NCBI GenBank assembly: GCA_002297645.1 | Contig: DBMH01000059.1 | Span: 1-29,629, forward strand | DNA: 29,629 nt | Source: Rhodanobacteraceae bacterium UBA703 | GTDB taxonomy: Bacteria; Pseudomonadota; Gammaproteobacteria; Xanthomonadales; Rhodanobacteraceae | Direction of reading: 5' to 3' | Part shown: positions 1 to 7,429 of the stretch, in pieces | Numbering within the stretch: the stretch's first letter is position 1 | Layout: every line of letters starts with the position of its first letter | Translations under genes and position numbers: made by a program | Notes under the pieces: model-generated | Seen by the model: only the letters and a program-made list of their open reading frames with translations | What the model was told of the DNA's origin: nothing | The model's database searches: none

Positions 1-70
1 TCGGGCACGCCGCCGAAGCGACACCGACGTAACCGAACGCACCGACCATCGCCAGCGACAGAACTTTCAT
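1..70 (-). CDS. N-terminus of a secreted protein, cut by the window edge
   Basis: Reading leftwards from an ATG at 70, 23 codons are visible before the sequence ends. They encode MKVLSLAMVGAFGYVGVASA followed by ACP. This is a typical Sec signal peptide: a short n-region with one Lys, a hydrophobic core, and an ASA-A cleavage site close to residue 20. No strong Shine-Dalgarno is visible upstream (TTTCCGAAG precedes the ATG). The mature protein is outside the window, so nothing can be said about function except that it is probably exported. It is divergent from the integrase gene, and the two share a 169-base intergenic region. The call rests only on the signal-peptide pattern and the open frame. 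Confidence 0.6.
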   Translation of the reverse strand, partial: MKVLSLAMVGAFGYVGVASAACP

Positions 71-200
71 CTTCGGAAAGTTGTGGGGGCTTCCAGCGCA
101 TCGGTCCGGGGCGTTCCGTCGGACATCGGTCGATCGGTGCGACCGAATGACCCCACCGCGATGTCCACCGCAGACAGGTCGTGCGACGTCCGCTATACGG

Positions 201-221
201 ACCGGCCGGCGAAGGGCCGGT
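201..221. repeat. Inverted repeat upstream of the integrase gene
   Basis: ACCGGCC (201-207) and GGCCGGT (215-221) form a perfect 7-bp inverted repeat around a 7-nt spacer. It ends 18 bases before the integrase start at 240. The position suits an operator or a leader hairpin that limits integrase expression, but no family of binding site is recognised. Confidence 0.4.
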
Positions 222-239
222 GATCTAGCGAGGTGAATG

Positions 240-1466
240 ATGGCGTTGACGCAGACTCGACTTCGGACCTTGAAGCCGAGGCATCGTCGCTACGAGGTGA
301 CCGACAGGGATGGATTGTGTATCGAGGTGATGCCGTCAGGACGCATGTCGTGGCGATACAGATATCGCCTGGCGGGACGCAGGGAAAAGGTGACGATCGG
401 GCCGTATCCGGCGCTCGGACTGCGCGAGGCGCGGGAACGCAGGCTGGAGGCCGAGCGGGCCGTCGTCGTGGGACAGAGTCCGGCGCGAACCAAGCAGGCT
501 CGCAAGCGCGCCGAGCGGCATGCCGCTGCGGCTCCCACGGTCGCGGACCTCGTGGCCCCTTGGGTGGAAAGCGTGCTGCGTCCGACGAACCGCAGTGCCT
601 GGCAGGACGAGACTTATCTCGCGCGCGATGTGTTGCCGAGGCTCGGGCGCCTGCGTCCGGACGAGATCACCACGGCGGACGTCTGGGCCTGCGTGGAGGC
701 GGTGCGGCAGCGTGGTCACGGTCAAGCGGCGCGGCGCGTGCGCAACGTGGTACGGCGCCTGTTTGAGTACGCCGAGTCTCAGGGACTGGTGCGGGGAAAT
801 CCGGCCCAGCCCGTCCGTCCGACGCACATCGCGCCTACCCGCTCGCGCAGGCGGGTCCTGGCGACGGAGGAGCTGTCTCGGTGGCTTGCCATGGTCTATG
901 GCTCGAACCTGAGCCGGTCGCACAGGTTGACCCTGCACCTTCTGCTGCTCGTACCGGTGCGCAAGGGGGAGCTGATCCGTGCGCGCTGGGAGGATTTCGA
1001 CCTGGACGCCGGCACCTGGGACATTCCTGCGGCGCTCAGCAAGAACGGTGTTCCCATCCGTCACGGTCTTTCGCGGCAGGCGCTCGGGCTGCTGCGTGAA
1101 CTGCGTACTCTGGCTGGGACATCGACGTGGGTACTGCCTTCCACGCGGCGTGGCGGACACGAACCGATCTCGGCCTCCACGCTCAACCAGGCCATTGCGA
1201 ACCTGCCGCAGTGGCCGAAGGACCTGGTGATCCACGATCTGCGTCGCACGGTACGCACGCAGTTGTCGGAGATGGGGGGCGTTCCGTCCGAGGTTGCGGA
1301 ACTCTGCCTCAACCACCGGCCGAAAGGCGTGCAGGGCGTCTACGATCGGGCGGAGCGCTTCGAGGAGAGGGCGGCGGCGCTGCAGCGCTGGGCCGATCGG
1401 CTCGACGCGCTGCGCGGGACCGGATGGTCCCCACGCGGCGAGGACGGCAATCCGCCGTCGCGGTGA
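240..1466 (+). CDS. Tyrosine-type site-specific recombinase (P4-like integrase)
   Basis: The product is a 408-residue integrase that would catalyse excision and integration of a mobile element by strand exchange through a tyrosyl-DNA intermediate. Counting from the alternative ATG at 237, the N-terminal 90 residues are a DUF4102-type arm-binding domain (DGLCIEV, RKVTIGPYPALGLREAR). A SAM-like core-binding domain (about 100-190) and the C-terminal catalytic domain follow. The full catalytic set is visible: R242 (PVRKGEL), K269, H333 and R336 (HDLRRT), H360 (LNHRP) and Y369 (GVYDRAE). The usual TGxR glycine is replaced (VPVR). GAGGTG at 230-235 sits 4 nt before the ATG at 240, so that start is preferred over 237. 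The gene ends 18 bp from the convergent lpxH, and no tRNA lies beside it. It is intact and probably active, and the cognate element is presumably to the left. Confidence 0.93.
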   Translation: MALTQTRLRTLKPRHRRYEVTDRDGLCIEVMPSGRMSWRYRYRLAGRREKVTIGPYPALGLREARERRLEAERAVVVGQSPARTKQARKRAERHAAAAPTVADLVAPWVESVLRPTNRSAWQDETYLARDVLPRLGRLRPDEITTADVWACVEAVRQRGHGQAARRVRNVVRRLFEYAESQGLVRGNPAQPVRPTHIAPTRSRRRVLATEELSRWLAMVYGSNLSRSHRLTLHLLLLVPVRKGELIRARWEDFDLDAGTWDIPAALSKNGVPIRHGLSRQALGLLRELRTLAGTSTWVLPSTRRGGHEPISASTLNQAIANLPQWPKDLVIHDLRRTVRTQLSEMGGVPSEVAELCLNHRPKGVQGVYDRAERFEERAAALQRWADRLDALRGTGWSPRGEDGNPPSR

Positions 1467-1484
1467 TTCGTTCCCACCAGTGGG

Positions 1485-2204
1485 TCAACCGGAACGTTCC
1501 AGCCGGGCCTCGTCCCGGGTCACGCGCAGTACGCTGCCTTGTTCGTACCAGTCACCCAGCACGATGCGTTGATGCGGCTTCGCGTCGGGAGTCAGGTCGT
1601 GCACGGCAGGCCGATGCGTATGGCCGTGGATCAGTCGCCGCACGCGATGCGTATCCAGCGCCGCGGCGACGGCATCCTGATGGACGTCGGTGATCGTCTC
1701 GTCGACGGATCGGGTATGGCGCTGGCTTTCGGCACGTGCCTGCGCGGCGAAGGCCTGCCGTTCCGCGATCGGCCGTCCGAGGAAGGCGCGCTGCCAGGAG
1801 GGCGCGCGCGCTTGCCGGCGGAACGCCTGGTAGGCGACGTCGTCGGTGCACAGGAGGTCGCCGTGCATCAGCAGGGTGGCCTCGCCTTCGATCTCGACGA
1901 GGCTCGGATCCGGCAGCAAGGTCATGCGGGCCTGGCGGGCATAGGCGTCGCCGATCAGGAAATCGCGGTTGCCGTGGAGGTAGAAGCAGGGCACGCGATG
2001 GGCGTGCAGGTCGACCAGGGCGTCGGCGACCTGAGCGGCAGTCTCGTCCTCGGTGTCGTCGCCGATCCAGGCCTCGAACAGGTCGCCGAGGATGTACAGC
2101 GCCTTGGCGTGCACGGCTTCCGTACGGACGAAATCGACGAACAGGCGCGTGATGTGCGGGCGGCTGGCGTCGAGGTGCAGATCGGAGATGAAGAGCGTGG
2201 TCAT
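1485..2204 (-). CDS. lpxH: UDP-2,3-diacylglucosamine diphosphatase LpxH
   Basis: LpxH hydrolyses UDP-2,3-diacylglucosamine to lipid X and UMP, the fourth step of lipid A synthesis, at the cytoplasmic face of the inner membrane. The 239-residue length matches the family (about 240). The metal-binding calcineurin-like motifs appear in order: SDLHL (D8, H10), GDLFEAW (D41), GNRDFLIG (N79), MHGD (H114) and GHTHRP (H193/H195 region). The start ATG has no Shine-Dalgarno. Instead TAGAAT (minus strand, 2216-2211) ends 6 nt before it, which would place transcription initiation at or next to the ATG. The gene follows ppiA on the same strand, but a 362-bp gap containing several palindromes suggests separate transcription. 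It converges with the integrase. Confidence 0.97.
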   Translation of the reverse strand: MTTLFISDLHLDASRPHITRLFVDFVRTEAVHAKALYILGDLFEAWIGDDTEDETAAQVADALVDLHAHRVPCFYLHGNRDFLIGDAYARQARMTLLPDPSLVEIEGEATLLMHGDLLCTDDVAYQAFRRQARAPSWQRAFLGRPIAERQAFAAQARAESQRHTRSVDETITDVHQDAVAAALDTHRVRRLIHGHTHRPAVHDLTPDAKPHQRIVLGDWYEQGSVLRVTRDEARLERSG

Positions 2205-2210
2205 GCCGGG

Positions 2211-2216
2211 ATTCTA
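2211..2216 (-). promoter_or_regulatory. Candidate -10 element of lpxH, possibly leaderless
   Basis: On the minus strand TAGAAT matches TATAAT at 5 of 6 positions, and its last base lies 6 nt before the lpxH ATG. No convincing -35 hexamer is seen at 16-18 bp. With normal -10 to +1 spacing the transcript would begin at the A of the start codon. Confidence 0.4.
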
Positions 2217-2377
2217 TGCCCGGACGACGCCTGGGCGGTCGCAGGCATGGAGACCCCCGCGCGCCACGAGAGGATGTCGGAGGACCTCGTCATCCGCGCG
2301 ACGCGCTTTCCAGCAGCCGAGGCGGGGCAAGCGGGGATCCCCGCCGATTCTCTTCAGCCGCATCGTGCGGAAGAGGG

Positions 2378-2397
2378 ATTCCCGCTTTCGCGGGAAT
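2378..2397. repeat. REP-like palindrome in the lpxH-ppiA gap
   Basis: ATTCCCGC-TTTC-GCGGGAAT is a perfect 8-bp stem with a 4-nt loop, embedded in GGGATTCCCGC...GCGGGAATGAC. This form resembles the dispersed palindromes (GTCATTCCCGCGAAAGCGGGAATCCC type) common between genes of gammaproteobacteria. It lies 3' of ppiA and 5' of lpxH in a gap of 362 bp without coding potential. It may act as a transcript-end hairpin. Confidence 0.75.
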
Positions 2398-2403
2398 GAC
2401 GGC

Positions 2404-2420
2404 CGTCGGGGTTTCCGACG
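2404..2420. repeat. Second palindrome of the lpxH-ppiA gap
   Basis: CGTCGG (2404-2409) and CCGACG (2415-2420) form a perfect 6-bp stem with the 5-nt loop GGTTT. It starts 6 bp from the preceding REP-like palindrome. Confidence 0.4.
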
Positions 2421-2430
2421 TTCCGTATCG

Positions 2431-2453
2431 AGGACCAGAAGTATTCCGGTCCT
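2431..2453. repeat. Third palindrome of the lpxH-ppiA gap
   Basis: AGGACC-A-GAA (2431-2440) and TTC-C-GGTCCT (2444-2453) pair in 9 of 10 positions around the trinucleotide GTA. The single mismatch is internal. It is the nearest strong hairpin downstream of the ppiA stop codon on the minus strand, but no T-run follows, so it is not a standard intrinsic terminator. Confidence 0.45.
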
Positions 2454-2566
2454 TCCCGCTTTCGGAGGGAGGCCGACAATCGAGGTCTCGAGGTTCTTCC
2501 GCAAACGTCAACACACTGTAGAACGGTGGGGGCGCGGCGAGTGCGGCGCGCCCCCAAACGATCAGG

Positions 2567-3259
2567 CTACGGGACCAGGCTGACCTTTTCGATCACGACC
2601 GCCGTGGTCGGCACGTCGCTGCGGAACGGCCCCTGCGGACCGGTCGGAACCGCCTTGATCTTGTCGACGACGTCGAGGCCGGCGATCACCTTGCCGAACA
2701 CCGCATAGCCCGGATTGGCGTCGCTGACGTAGTCGAGGCGCGGGTTGTCGACCGTGTTGATGAAGAACTGCGCGGTCGCCGAGTTCGGGTCCATCGTGCG
2801 CGCCATCGACACCGTCCCGCGCAGGTTGCTCAGGCCATTCTTGGATTCGATCGGAATCGGCGCCTTGGTCGGCTTCTGGCGCAGGTCCTTGGTGAAACCG
2901 CCGCCCTGGATCATGAAGCCCTCGATGACGCGGTGGAACACGGTGCCGTCGTAGAACCCGCCCTTGACGTAGCCGAGGAAGTTCTCGACCGATTTCGGCG
3001 CCTTGTCGGGATACAGCTCCACCGTGATGTCGCCGAGGCTGGTCTTGATCAGGACCTTGTTCGACGTGACAGCCGCGTCGGCGCCTGTCTTGGTGTTGCC
3101 TGCGTCCTTGGCCGGAGCTTTCGCTGCGGGCTTGGCGGCCGGCTTGGTCGCCGGTTTCGCTTCGGCCTTGGCGGCGGGCTTGGCCGGCGCCGGCGCGGTC
3201 TGCGCATAGGCGAAGGCGGGCGTGAGGAGGGCGAACAGGAGCAATGCGCGTTTCAGCAC
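2567..3259 (-). CDS. ppiA: Periplasmic peptidyl-prolyl cis-trans isomerase, cyclophilin type
   Basis: This 230-residue cyclophilin would isomerise Xaa-Pro bonds during folding of exported proteins. The start is GTG at 3259, preceded by a perfect GGAGG (3269-3265) with 5-nt spacing. The longer open frame upstream is not needed. Residues 1-20 are a signal peptide ending AYAQ. Residues 21-52 are an Ala/Lys/Pro-rich linker, and the cyclophilin domain runs from about 66 to the end. Catalytic-site motifs include FHRVIEGFMIQGG (R110) and SATAQFFIN. E. coli PpiA has the same domain and the GGGFT, NLRGT and SMART-type stretches but lacks the long AKP linker. A promoter candidate lies 34 bp upstream. 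Localisation is inferred from the signal peptide. Confidence 0.95.
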   Translation of the reverse strand: MLKRALLLFALLTPAFAYAQTAPAPAKPAAKAEAKPATKPAAKPAAKAPAKDAGNTKTGADAAVTSNKVLIKTSLGDITVELYPDKAPKSVENFLGYVKGGFYDGTVFHRVIEGFMIQGGGFTKDLRQKPTKAPIPIESKNGLSNLRGTVSMARTMDPNSATAQFFINTVDNPRLDYVSDANPGYAVFGKVIAGLDVVDKIKAVPTGPQGPFRSDVPTTAVVIEKVSLVP

Positions 3260-3292
3260 GGAAACCTCCGGAAATGGGATGGTGGACGACGA

Positions 3293-3321
3293 ATGATAGG
3301 GGCTGCGGGCCCATGCGTCAT
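3293..3321 (-). promoter_or_regulatory. Putative sigma70 promoter of ppiA
   Basis: On the minus strand ATGACG (3321-3316) and TATCAT (3298-3293) are separated by 17 bp. They match the -35 and -10 consensus at 4 and 5 of 6 positions. The inferred start is near 3286, giving a leader of about 27 nt that includes the GGAGG. The rest of the 350-bp gap up to the ppx stop codon (3322-3557) shows no further gene. Confidence 0.5.
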
Positions 3322-3557
3322 GCCACCGTTGCTTGCGCCACTTCGTCGTTACGCGGCGTGAATCCGCAGGGCGGCGGCACGCTCGCTCCTCTTGGGCGCA
3401 AGCCTGGACGCTGTGCCGGACCCGACGGCGAGGCCGCGTCGCCGCTGCCGGCCGTACGGCTGGAACCCACGCGTGCCTGCTTTGCAGTCGTCCCGGCGGA
3501 GCAAGGGTGATGGCCTCACGGAGGCGCCGCGTGATGTGCATGCACGGACCGACGAGC

Positions 3558-3579
3558 CCTCCTCGCGCAGACGAGGAGG
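3558..3579 (-). terminator. Hairpin downstream of ppx
   Basis: CCTCCTCG (3558-3565) and CGAGGAGG (3572-3579) form a perfect 8-bp stem with a 6-nt loop, 31 bases past the ppx stop codon. No U-tract follows on the minus strand. It is a candidate transcript end or RNA-stabilising hairpin for the pho-ppk-ppx cluster rather than a standard intrinsic terminator. Confidence 0.4.
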
Positions 3580-3609
3580 CCCGGGAGGAACGAAATCCGA
3601 CGCTGTCGC

Positions 3610-5172
3610 CTACGCAGCGACCTGGTCGATCGCGCGTACCTGCAGTTTCAGGTCGAGGATCTTGAAGAAGTCGCGCTCCTGCTCGATGTCGGCGCGAGTC
3701 AGCGGGTGCTGGGCCAGCCAGTCTTCAGGGAGGTCGAGCCGCAGGACCTTGTCCTCGGCGGTGACGCGGATCGACGGCATCGGCTCGGTCGTGCGCGGGC
3801 GTTCGAGCAGGGCGGCAAGGCGCAACAGGGCGGTGAGCTTCCGTGCCGGGCGACGCAGGCGCTCGGGCAGGGCGTCGAGCGATTCGCGGTCCGGTTTGCG
3901 GCGATGCGAGCGCAGGACCGCGGCGAGCAATTGCTGACCCTGGCGGCTGAAGCCGTCGAGATCGGAGTTCGCGACGATGTATGCGCCATGGATGTGGTGC
4001 AGGCTGTGCGAGATGGCCAGGCCGATCTCGTGGATGTCGGCGGCCCAGCCGAGCAGGTCGCGGTCGAGCGAGCCGAGCTGCCATGCATCCTCGACCTGGT
4101 CGAACAGCGCGATCGCGACATGGTGTACGCGCGTCGCCTGCGCGCGGTCCACGCCGTAGCGCGAGGCGAGCGCGGCGATGCTGCCGGCCCGCGGGTCGCC
4201 GTGCATGGCGCGGCCGACCATGTCGTACAGGATGCCTTCGCGCATCGCCGCTTCACAGGTCGCCATCTGCTGCAGCGAGAACGTTTCGAAGATCGCTTCC
4301 ATGATCGCGACCCCGCCGGCGATGACCTGGGTGCGATCCTCGGCGAGGCCGGCGAGGCGCAGGTTCTCGATGCTGCCGGCGGCGAGGATCGCGTCGCGCA
4401 GGCGCGCCAGCGATGCGGCGGTGATGCCTTGCTCGCTCCAGCCGTTGGCCTGCGAGATGGCTCCGATCGCCTTGGCCGTACCGGACGAGCCCACCGCGTC
4501 GCCCCAGCCGCGCGCCTTGTAGTCGGCGGCGAACTGCTGAAGCTCCATGGCGATCTCGGTCTGCGCCTGCCGCCAGCGCTTGGGCGTGAACTTGCCGTCG
4601 CCGAAGAAACGCATCGTGCTGGCGATGCAACCCATCTGCAGGCTTTCGGTCTCCAGTGCGTCGTAGCCTTCGCCGATGATGAACTCGGTGCTGCCGCCGC
4701 CGATGTCGACGACCAAGCGGCGTTGCGTCGTGACCGCGAGGTCGTGCGCGACGCCGAGGTAGATCAGGCGCGCTTCCTCGCGGCCGCTGACGACCTCGAT
4801 CGGATGGCCGAGCGCGGTTTCCGCCGGCAACAGGAAGCTCTGCGGATTGGCGAGGCGGCGCACGCTGTTGGTCGCCACCGCGCGCACGCGCCCGTGCGGG
4901 ATCGAGCGCAGGCGCTGCCCGAAGCGGGCGAGGCAGGTCAGCGCGCGCTCGCGTCGCAGCGGATCGAGGCTGCCGTCAGGGCGCAGCCCGAGCGCCATGC
5001 GCACGCTGTCGCGCAGGCGATCGATCAGCCGCAGGCTGCCGTGCTCGTAGCGCGCGACGACGAGGTGGAAGCTGTTGGAGCCGAGGTCGACTGCCGCCAG
5101 GGTCTCGCCGTCGCGGATGTCGTGGCTGCCGGTCACCGGGTGTGCTCGCTTGGGGTGTCGGGATTGTCGCAT
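3610..5172 (-). CDS. ppx: Exopolyphosphatase (Ppx/GppA family)
   Basis: Ppx releases orthophosphate processively from the ends of polyphosphate chains. The 520-residue protein carries the ASKHA-fold N-terminal motifs AAVDLGSNSFH, ATNSVRRLANP, VSGREEARLIYLGV and VDIGGGSTEFIIG. A C-terminal HD-like helical domain follows (HEIGLAISHSLHHIHGAYIV). The length agrees with E. coli Ppx (513). The gene starts 21 bp after ppk1, the usual ppk-ppx pairing, so synthesis and breakdown of polyphosphate are co-expressed. The start is uncertain: the ATG at 5172 has only a weak purine stretch (AGCAGGCAGCAG) before it, and a GTG at 5136 would also precede the conserved region. GppA (pppGpp phosphatase) is the alternative paralogue, but linkage to ppk favours Ppx. 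Confidence 0.95.
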   Translation of the reverse strand: MRQSRHPKRAHPVTGSHDIRDGETLAAVDLGSNSFHLVVARYEHGSLRLIDRLRDSVRMALGLRPDGSLDPLRRERALTCLARFGQRLRSIPHGRVRAVATNSVRRLANPQSFLLPAETALGHPIEVVSGREEARLIYLGVAHDLAVTTQRRLVVDIGGGSTEFIIGEGYDALETESLQMGCIASTMRFFGDGKFTPKRWRQAQTEIAMELQQFAADYKARGWGDAVGSSGTAKAIGAISQANGWSEQGITAASLARLRDAILAAGSIENLRLAGLAEDRTQVIAGGVAIMEAIFETFSLQQMATCEAAMREGILYDMVGRAMHGDPRAGSIAALASRYGVDRAQATRVHHVAIALFDQVEDAWQLGSLDRDLLGWAADIHEIGLAISHSLHHIHGAYIVANSDLDGFSRQGQQLLAAVLRSHRRKPDRESLDALPERLRRPARKLTALLRLAALLERPRTTEPMPSIRVTAEDKVLRLDLPEDWLAQHPLTRADIEQERDFFKILDLKLQVRAIDQVAA

Positions 5173-5193
5173 GCCGGCTGCTGCCTGCTGGGA

Positions 5194-7272
5194 TCAGGTC
5201 AGTCTGCCCAGCAGGGACTGCTGCGCGCAATGCGGCGGAGCGTCGCCCGGTGTCGCGTGCAGGTAGGTGCCGTCGGGCTGCAGCAGCCAGGCCTGCGTGT
5301 TGTCTGCCAGGTAGTTCGCCAGCGACTCGTCGAACACGCGCCGCGCCAGCCGCGGATCGAGGATCGGGAAGCAGGTCTCGATGCGGCGCAGCAGGTTGCG
5401 TTCCATCCAGTCCGCGCTGGAGCAGTAGATCTCCGGCGCGTCGTCGTTCTGGAACCAGTACACGCGGCTGTGCTCGAGGAAGCGGCCGACGATCGAGCGT
5501 ACGCGGATGTTGTCCGACACGCCGGGGATGCCGGGGCGCAGCGCGCAGGCACCGCGCACGATCAGGTCGATCTCGACGCCCGCCTGCGAGGCGCGGTACA
5601 GGTGCTCGACGACCCGCTCCTCGTTGAGCGCGTTCATCTTGGCGATGATGCGCGCAGGCTTGCCTGTTTGCGCGTGTTCGATCTCGCGCTCGATCTTTTC
5701 CATCAGGCCCTTGTGCAGGGTGAAAGGCGAGTGCAGCAGGCGCTTGAGCTGGATAATGGGGCCGAGGCCGGACAGCTGCAGGAACAGCAGGTGCGCGTCC
5801 TCGCCGATTTCCGCGTTCGCGGTCATCAGGCCGAAGTCAGTGTAGATGCGCGAAGTGATCTGGTGGTAGTTGCCGGTGGACAGGTGCACGTAGCGGCGCA
5901 GCGCGCCCTGCTCGCGGCGCACGATCAGCAGCATCTTCGCGTGCGTCTTGTAGCCCACCACGCCATAGACGACCTGCACGCCGGCTTCCTGCAGGCGGTT
6001 GGCGAGGCGCAGGTTCGCCTCCTCGTCGAAGCGCGCGCGCAGCTCGACGACGACGGTGACGTCCTTGCCTTGCCGGGCCGCCTCGATCAGGTGGTCGACC
6101 AGCGGCGACGCGTTGCCGACGCGGTACAGCGTCTGCTTGATCGCGAGCACGTCGGGATCGAGGCTGGCTTCGCGCAGGAGCTCGACCACCGCGCTGAACG
6201 ACTCGAACGGATGATGCAGCAGGATGTCGTTCTCGCGGATCGCCTCGAACAGGCTCTGCTCCTCCATGACGGCCGGCAGCACGCTCGGCGTGAACGGCGG
6301 GAACTTGAGGTCGGGGCGGTCGATCTGGTCGTACACCGCGTTGACGCGGTTGACGTTGACCGGGCCTTCGCAGCGGAAGACCTCCGACTCGCTCAGCTCG
6401 AAGTTCTGCATCAGCATGTCGGCGATCGCTTTCGGGCAGTTGTCGGCGACCTCGAGCCGCACCGCCTTGGCGAAACCGCGCCCTTTCAGCTCGTCGCGCA
6501 GCGCCAGCGCGATGTTCTGCACTTCGTCTTCGTCGACGACGAGTTCGCTGTTGCGCGTGACACGGAACTGGTACGAGCCCTTCACCTGCATGCCGGGGAA
6601 GAGTTCGTCCATGAACGCGTGCAGCACGCTCGACAGGAACACGAAGTCGTACGGCGCTTCGGCGACTTCGGCCGGCAGGCGGATGATGCGCGGCAGCGAG
6701 CGCGGCGCGCGCACCAGCGCCATGTGGCCTTCGCGCCCGAACGCGTCGCGTCCCTGCAGCACGACGGCGAGGTTTAGGCTCTTGTTGAGGATGCGCGGGA
6801 ACGGGTGCGCCGGATCCAGGCCGAGCGGCGACAGCACCGGCAGGATCTCGTTGCGGAAATAGCCCTGCAGCCAGCGCTGCTGCTTGACCGTCCACGTGTC
6901 GCGCTTGGGAAAGCGGATGCCTTCGTGCTCGAGTTCCGGCAGCAGGATCGTGTTCCAGAAATCGTACTGCGCCTTCACCAGCGTCAGCGCCCGCTCGCGG
7001 ATGCGCGCCAGCACCTCGGCCGGCTGCATGGCATCCGGCCCCGGACGCGGCTCGTTGAGGCTGAGCTGCTCGCGCAGGACGGCCACGCGCACCTCGAAGA
7101 ATTCGTCGAGGTTCGTGCAGGAGATGCACAGGTAGCGCAGGCGCTCCAGCAGCGGCACGCGGGCGTCCTCGGCCTGTGCGAGCACGCGGAAGTTGAACTC
7201 GAGCTGCGCCATCTCGCGGTTCAGGAAGAGGGCGGGGTCCTTGAGGTTCTGCGGAAGCACGTCGCGATTCAT
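5194..7272 (-). CDS. ppk1: Polyphosphate kinase 1
   Basis: Ppk1 polymerises the gamma-phosphate of ATP into polyphosphate through a phosphohistidine intermediate. The 692-residue length from the ATG at 7272 fits the family (about 690), and the much longer upstream open frame is spurious. The N-terminal domain is clear (LFLNREMAQLEFN, CTNLDEFFEVRV), followed by the head domain and two PLD-like catalytic domains. Residues of the active site lie in YKTHAKMLLIVRR (the histidine equivalent to E. coli H435) and RYVHLSTGNYH. DHLIEAARQGKDV and FDEEANLRLAN are also conserved. A 157-bp gap separates it from pstS, and it is followed closely by ppx. A weak GGACAG lies just ahead of the start. Confidence 0.97.
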   Translation of the reverse strand: MNRDVLPQNLKDPALFLNREMAQLEFNFRVLAQAEDARVPLLERLRYLCISCTNLDEFFEVRVAVLREQLSLNEPRPGPDAMQPAEVLARIRERALTLVKAQYDFWNTILLPELEHEGIRFPKRDTWTVKQQRWLQGYFRNEILPVLSPLGLDPAHPFPRILNKSLNLAVVLQGRDAFGREGHMALVRAPRSLPRIIRLPAEVAEAPYDFVFLSSVLHAFMDELFPGMQVKGSYQFRVTRNSELVVDEDEVQNIALALRDELKGRGFAKAVRLEVADNCPKAIADMLMQNFELSESEVFRCEGPVNVNRVNAVYDQIDRPDLKFPPFTPSVLPAVMEEQSLFEAIRENDILLHHPFESFSAVVELLREASLDPDVLAIKQTLYRVGNASPLVDHLIEAARQGKDVTVVVELRARFDEEANLRLANRLQEAGVQVVYGVVGYKTHAKMLLIVRREQGALRRYVHLSTGNYHQITSRIYTDFGLMTANAEIGEDAHLLFLQLSGLGPIIQLKRLLHSPFTLHKGLMEKIEREIEHAQTGKPARIIAKMNALNEERVVEHLYRASQAGVEIDLIVRGACALRPGIPGVSDNIRVRSIVGRFLEHSRVYWFQNDDAPEIYCSSADWMERNLLRRIETCFPILDPRLARRVFDESLANYLADNTQAWLLQPDGTYLHATPGDAPPHCAQQSLLGRLT

Positions 7273-7308
7273 GGCTGTCCAGCGATCGGAGTGGCGAGAC
7301 CGGGCGTC

Positions 7309-7340
7309 CTGCCGCGGCTCGCGGGAAACGGTCGCGGCAG
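7309..7340. repeat. Stem-loop in the pstS-ppk1 gap
   Basis: CTGCCGCG (7309-7316) and CGCGGCAG (7333-7340) are perfect 8-bp arms around 16 nt. The structure lies 36 bp upstream of the ppk1 ATG in the RNA leader or intercistronic region. It could modulate ppk1 expression relative to pstS or mark an RNA-processing point. Confidence 0.4.
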
Positions 7341-7388
7341 GGCCGCGCCGTCCGGTGTTCCCGCGGACGCTCGCGCATCCGTCGGGGC

Positions 7389-7404
7389 GGCACGTCCTCG
7401 TGCC
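7389..7404. repeat. Small hairpin after the pstS gene
   Basis: GGCACG-TCCT-CGTGCC is a perfect 6-bp stem with a 4-nt loop, 25 bases past the pstS stop codon on the minus strand. No T-run accompanies it. Confidence 0.3.
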
Positions 7405-7429
7405 TGGGCAGCCTTTCGAGCCGCCATGT

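Noticed and set aside
3706..6777. A 1023-residue open frame on the plus strand opposite ppx and ppk1
   Set aside because: It is antisense to two unmistakable genes, its composition follows the complementary codons of them (many Val, Ala, Asp, Arg, Gln), and no domain is recognisable. Long antisense frames are expected at this GC content.
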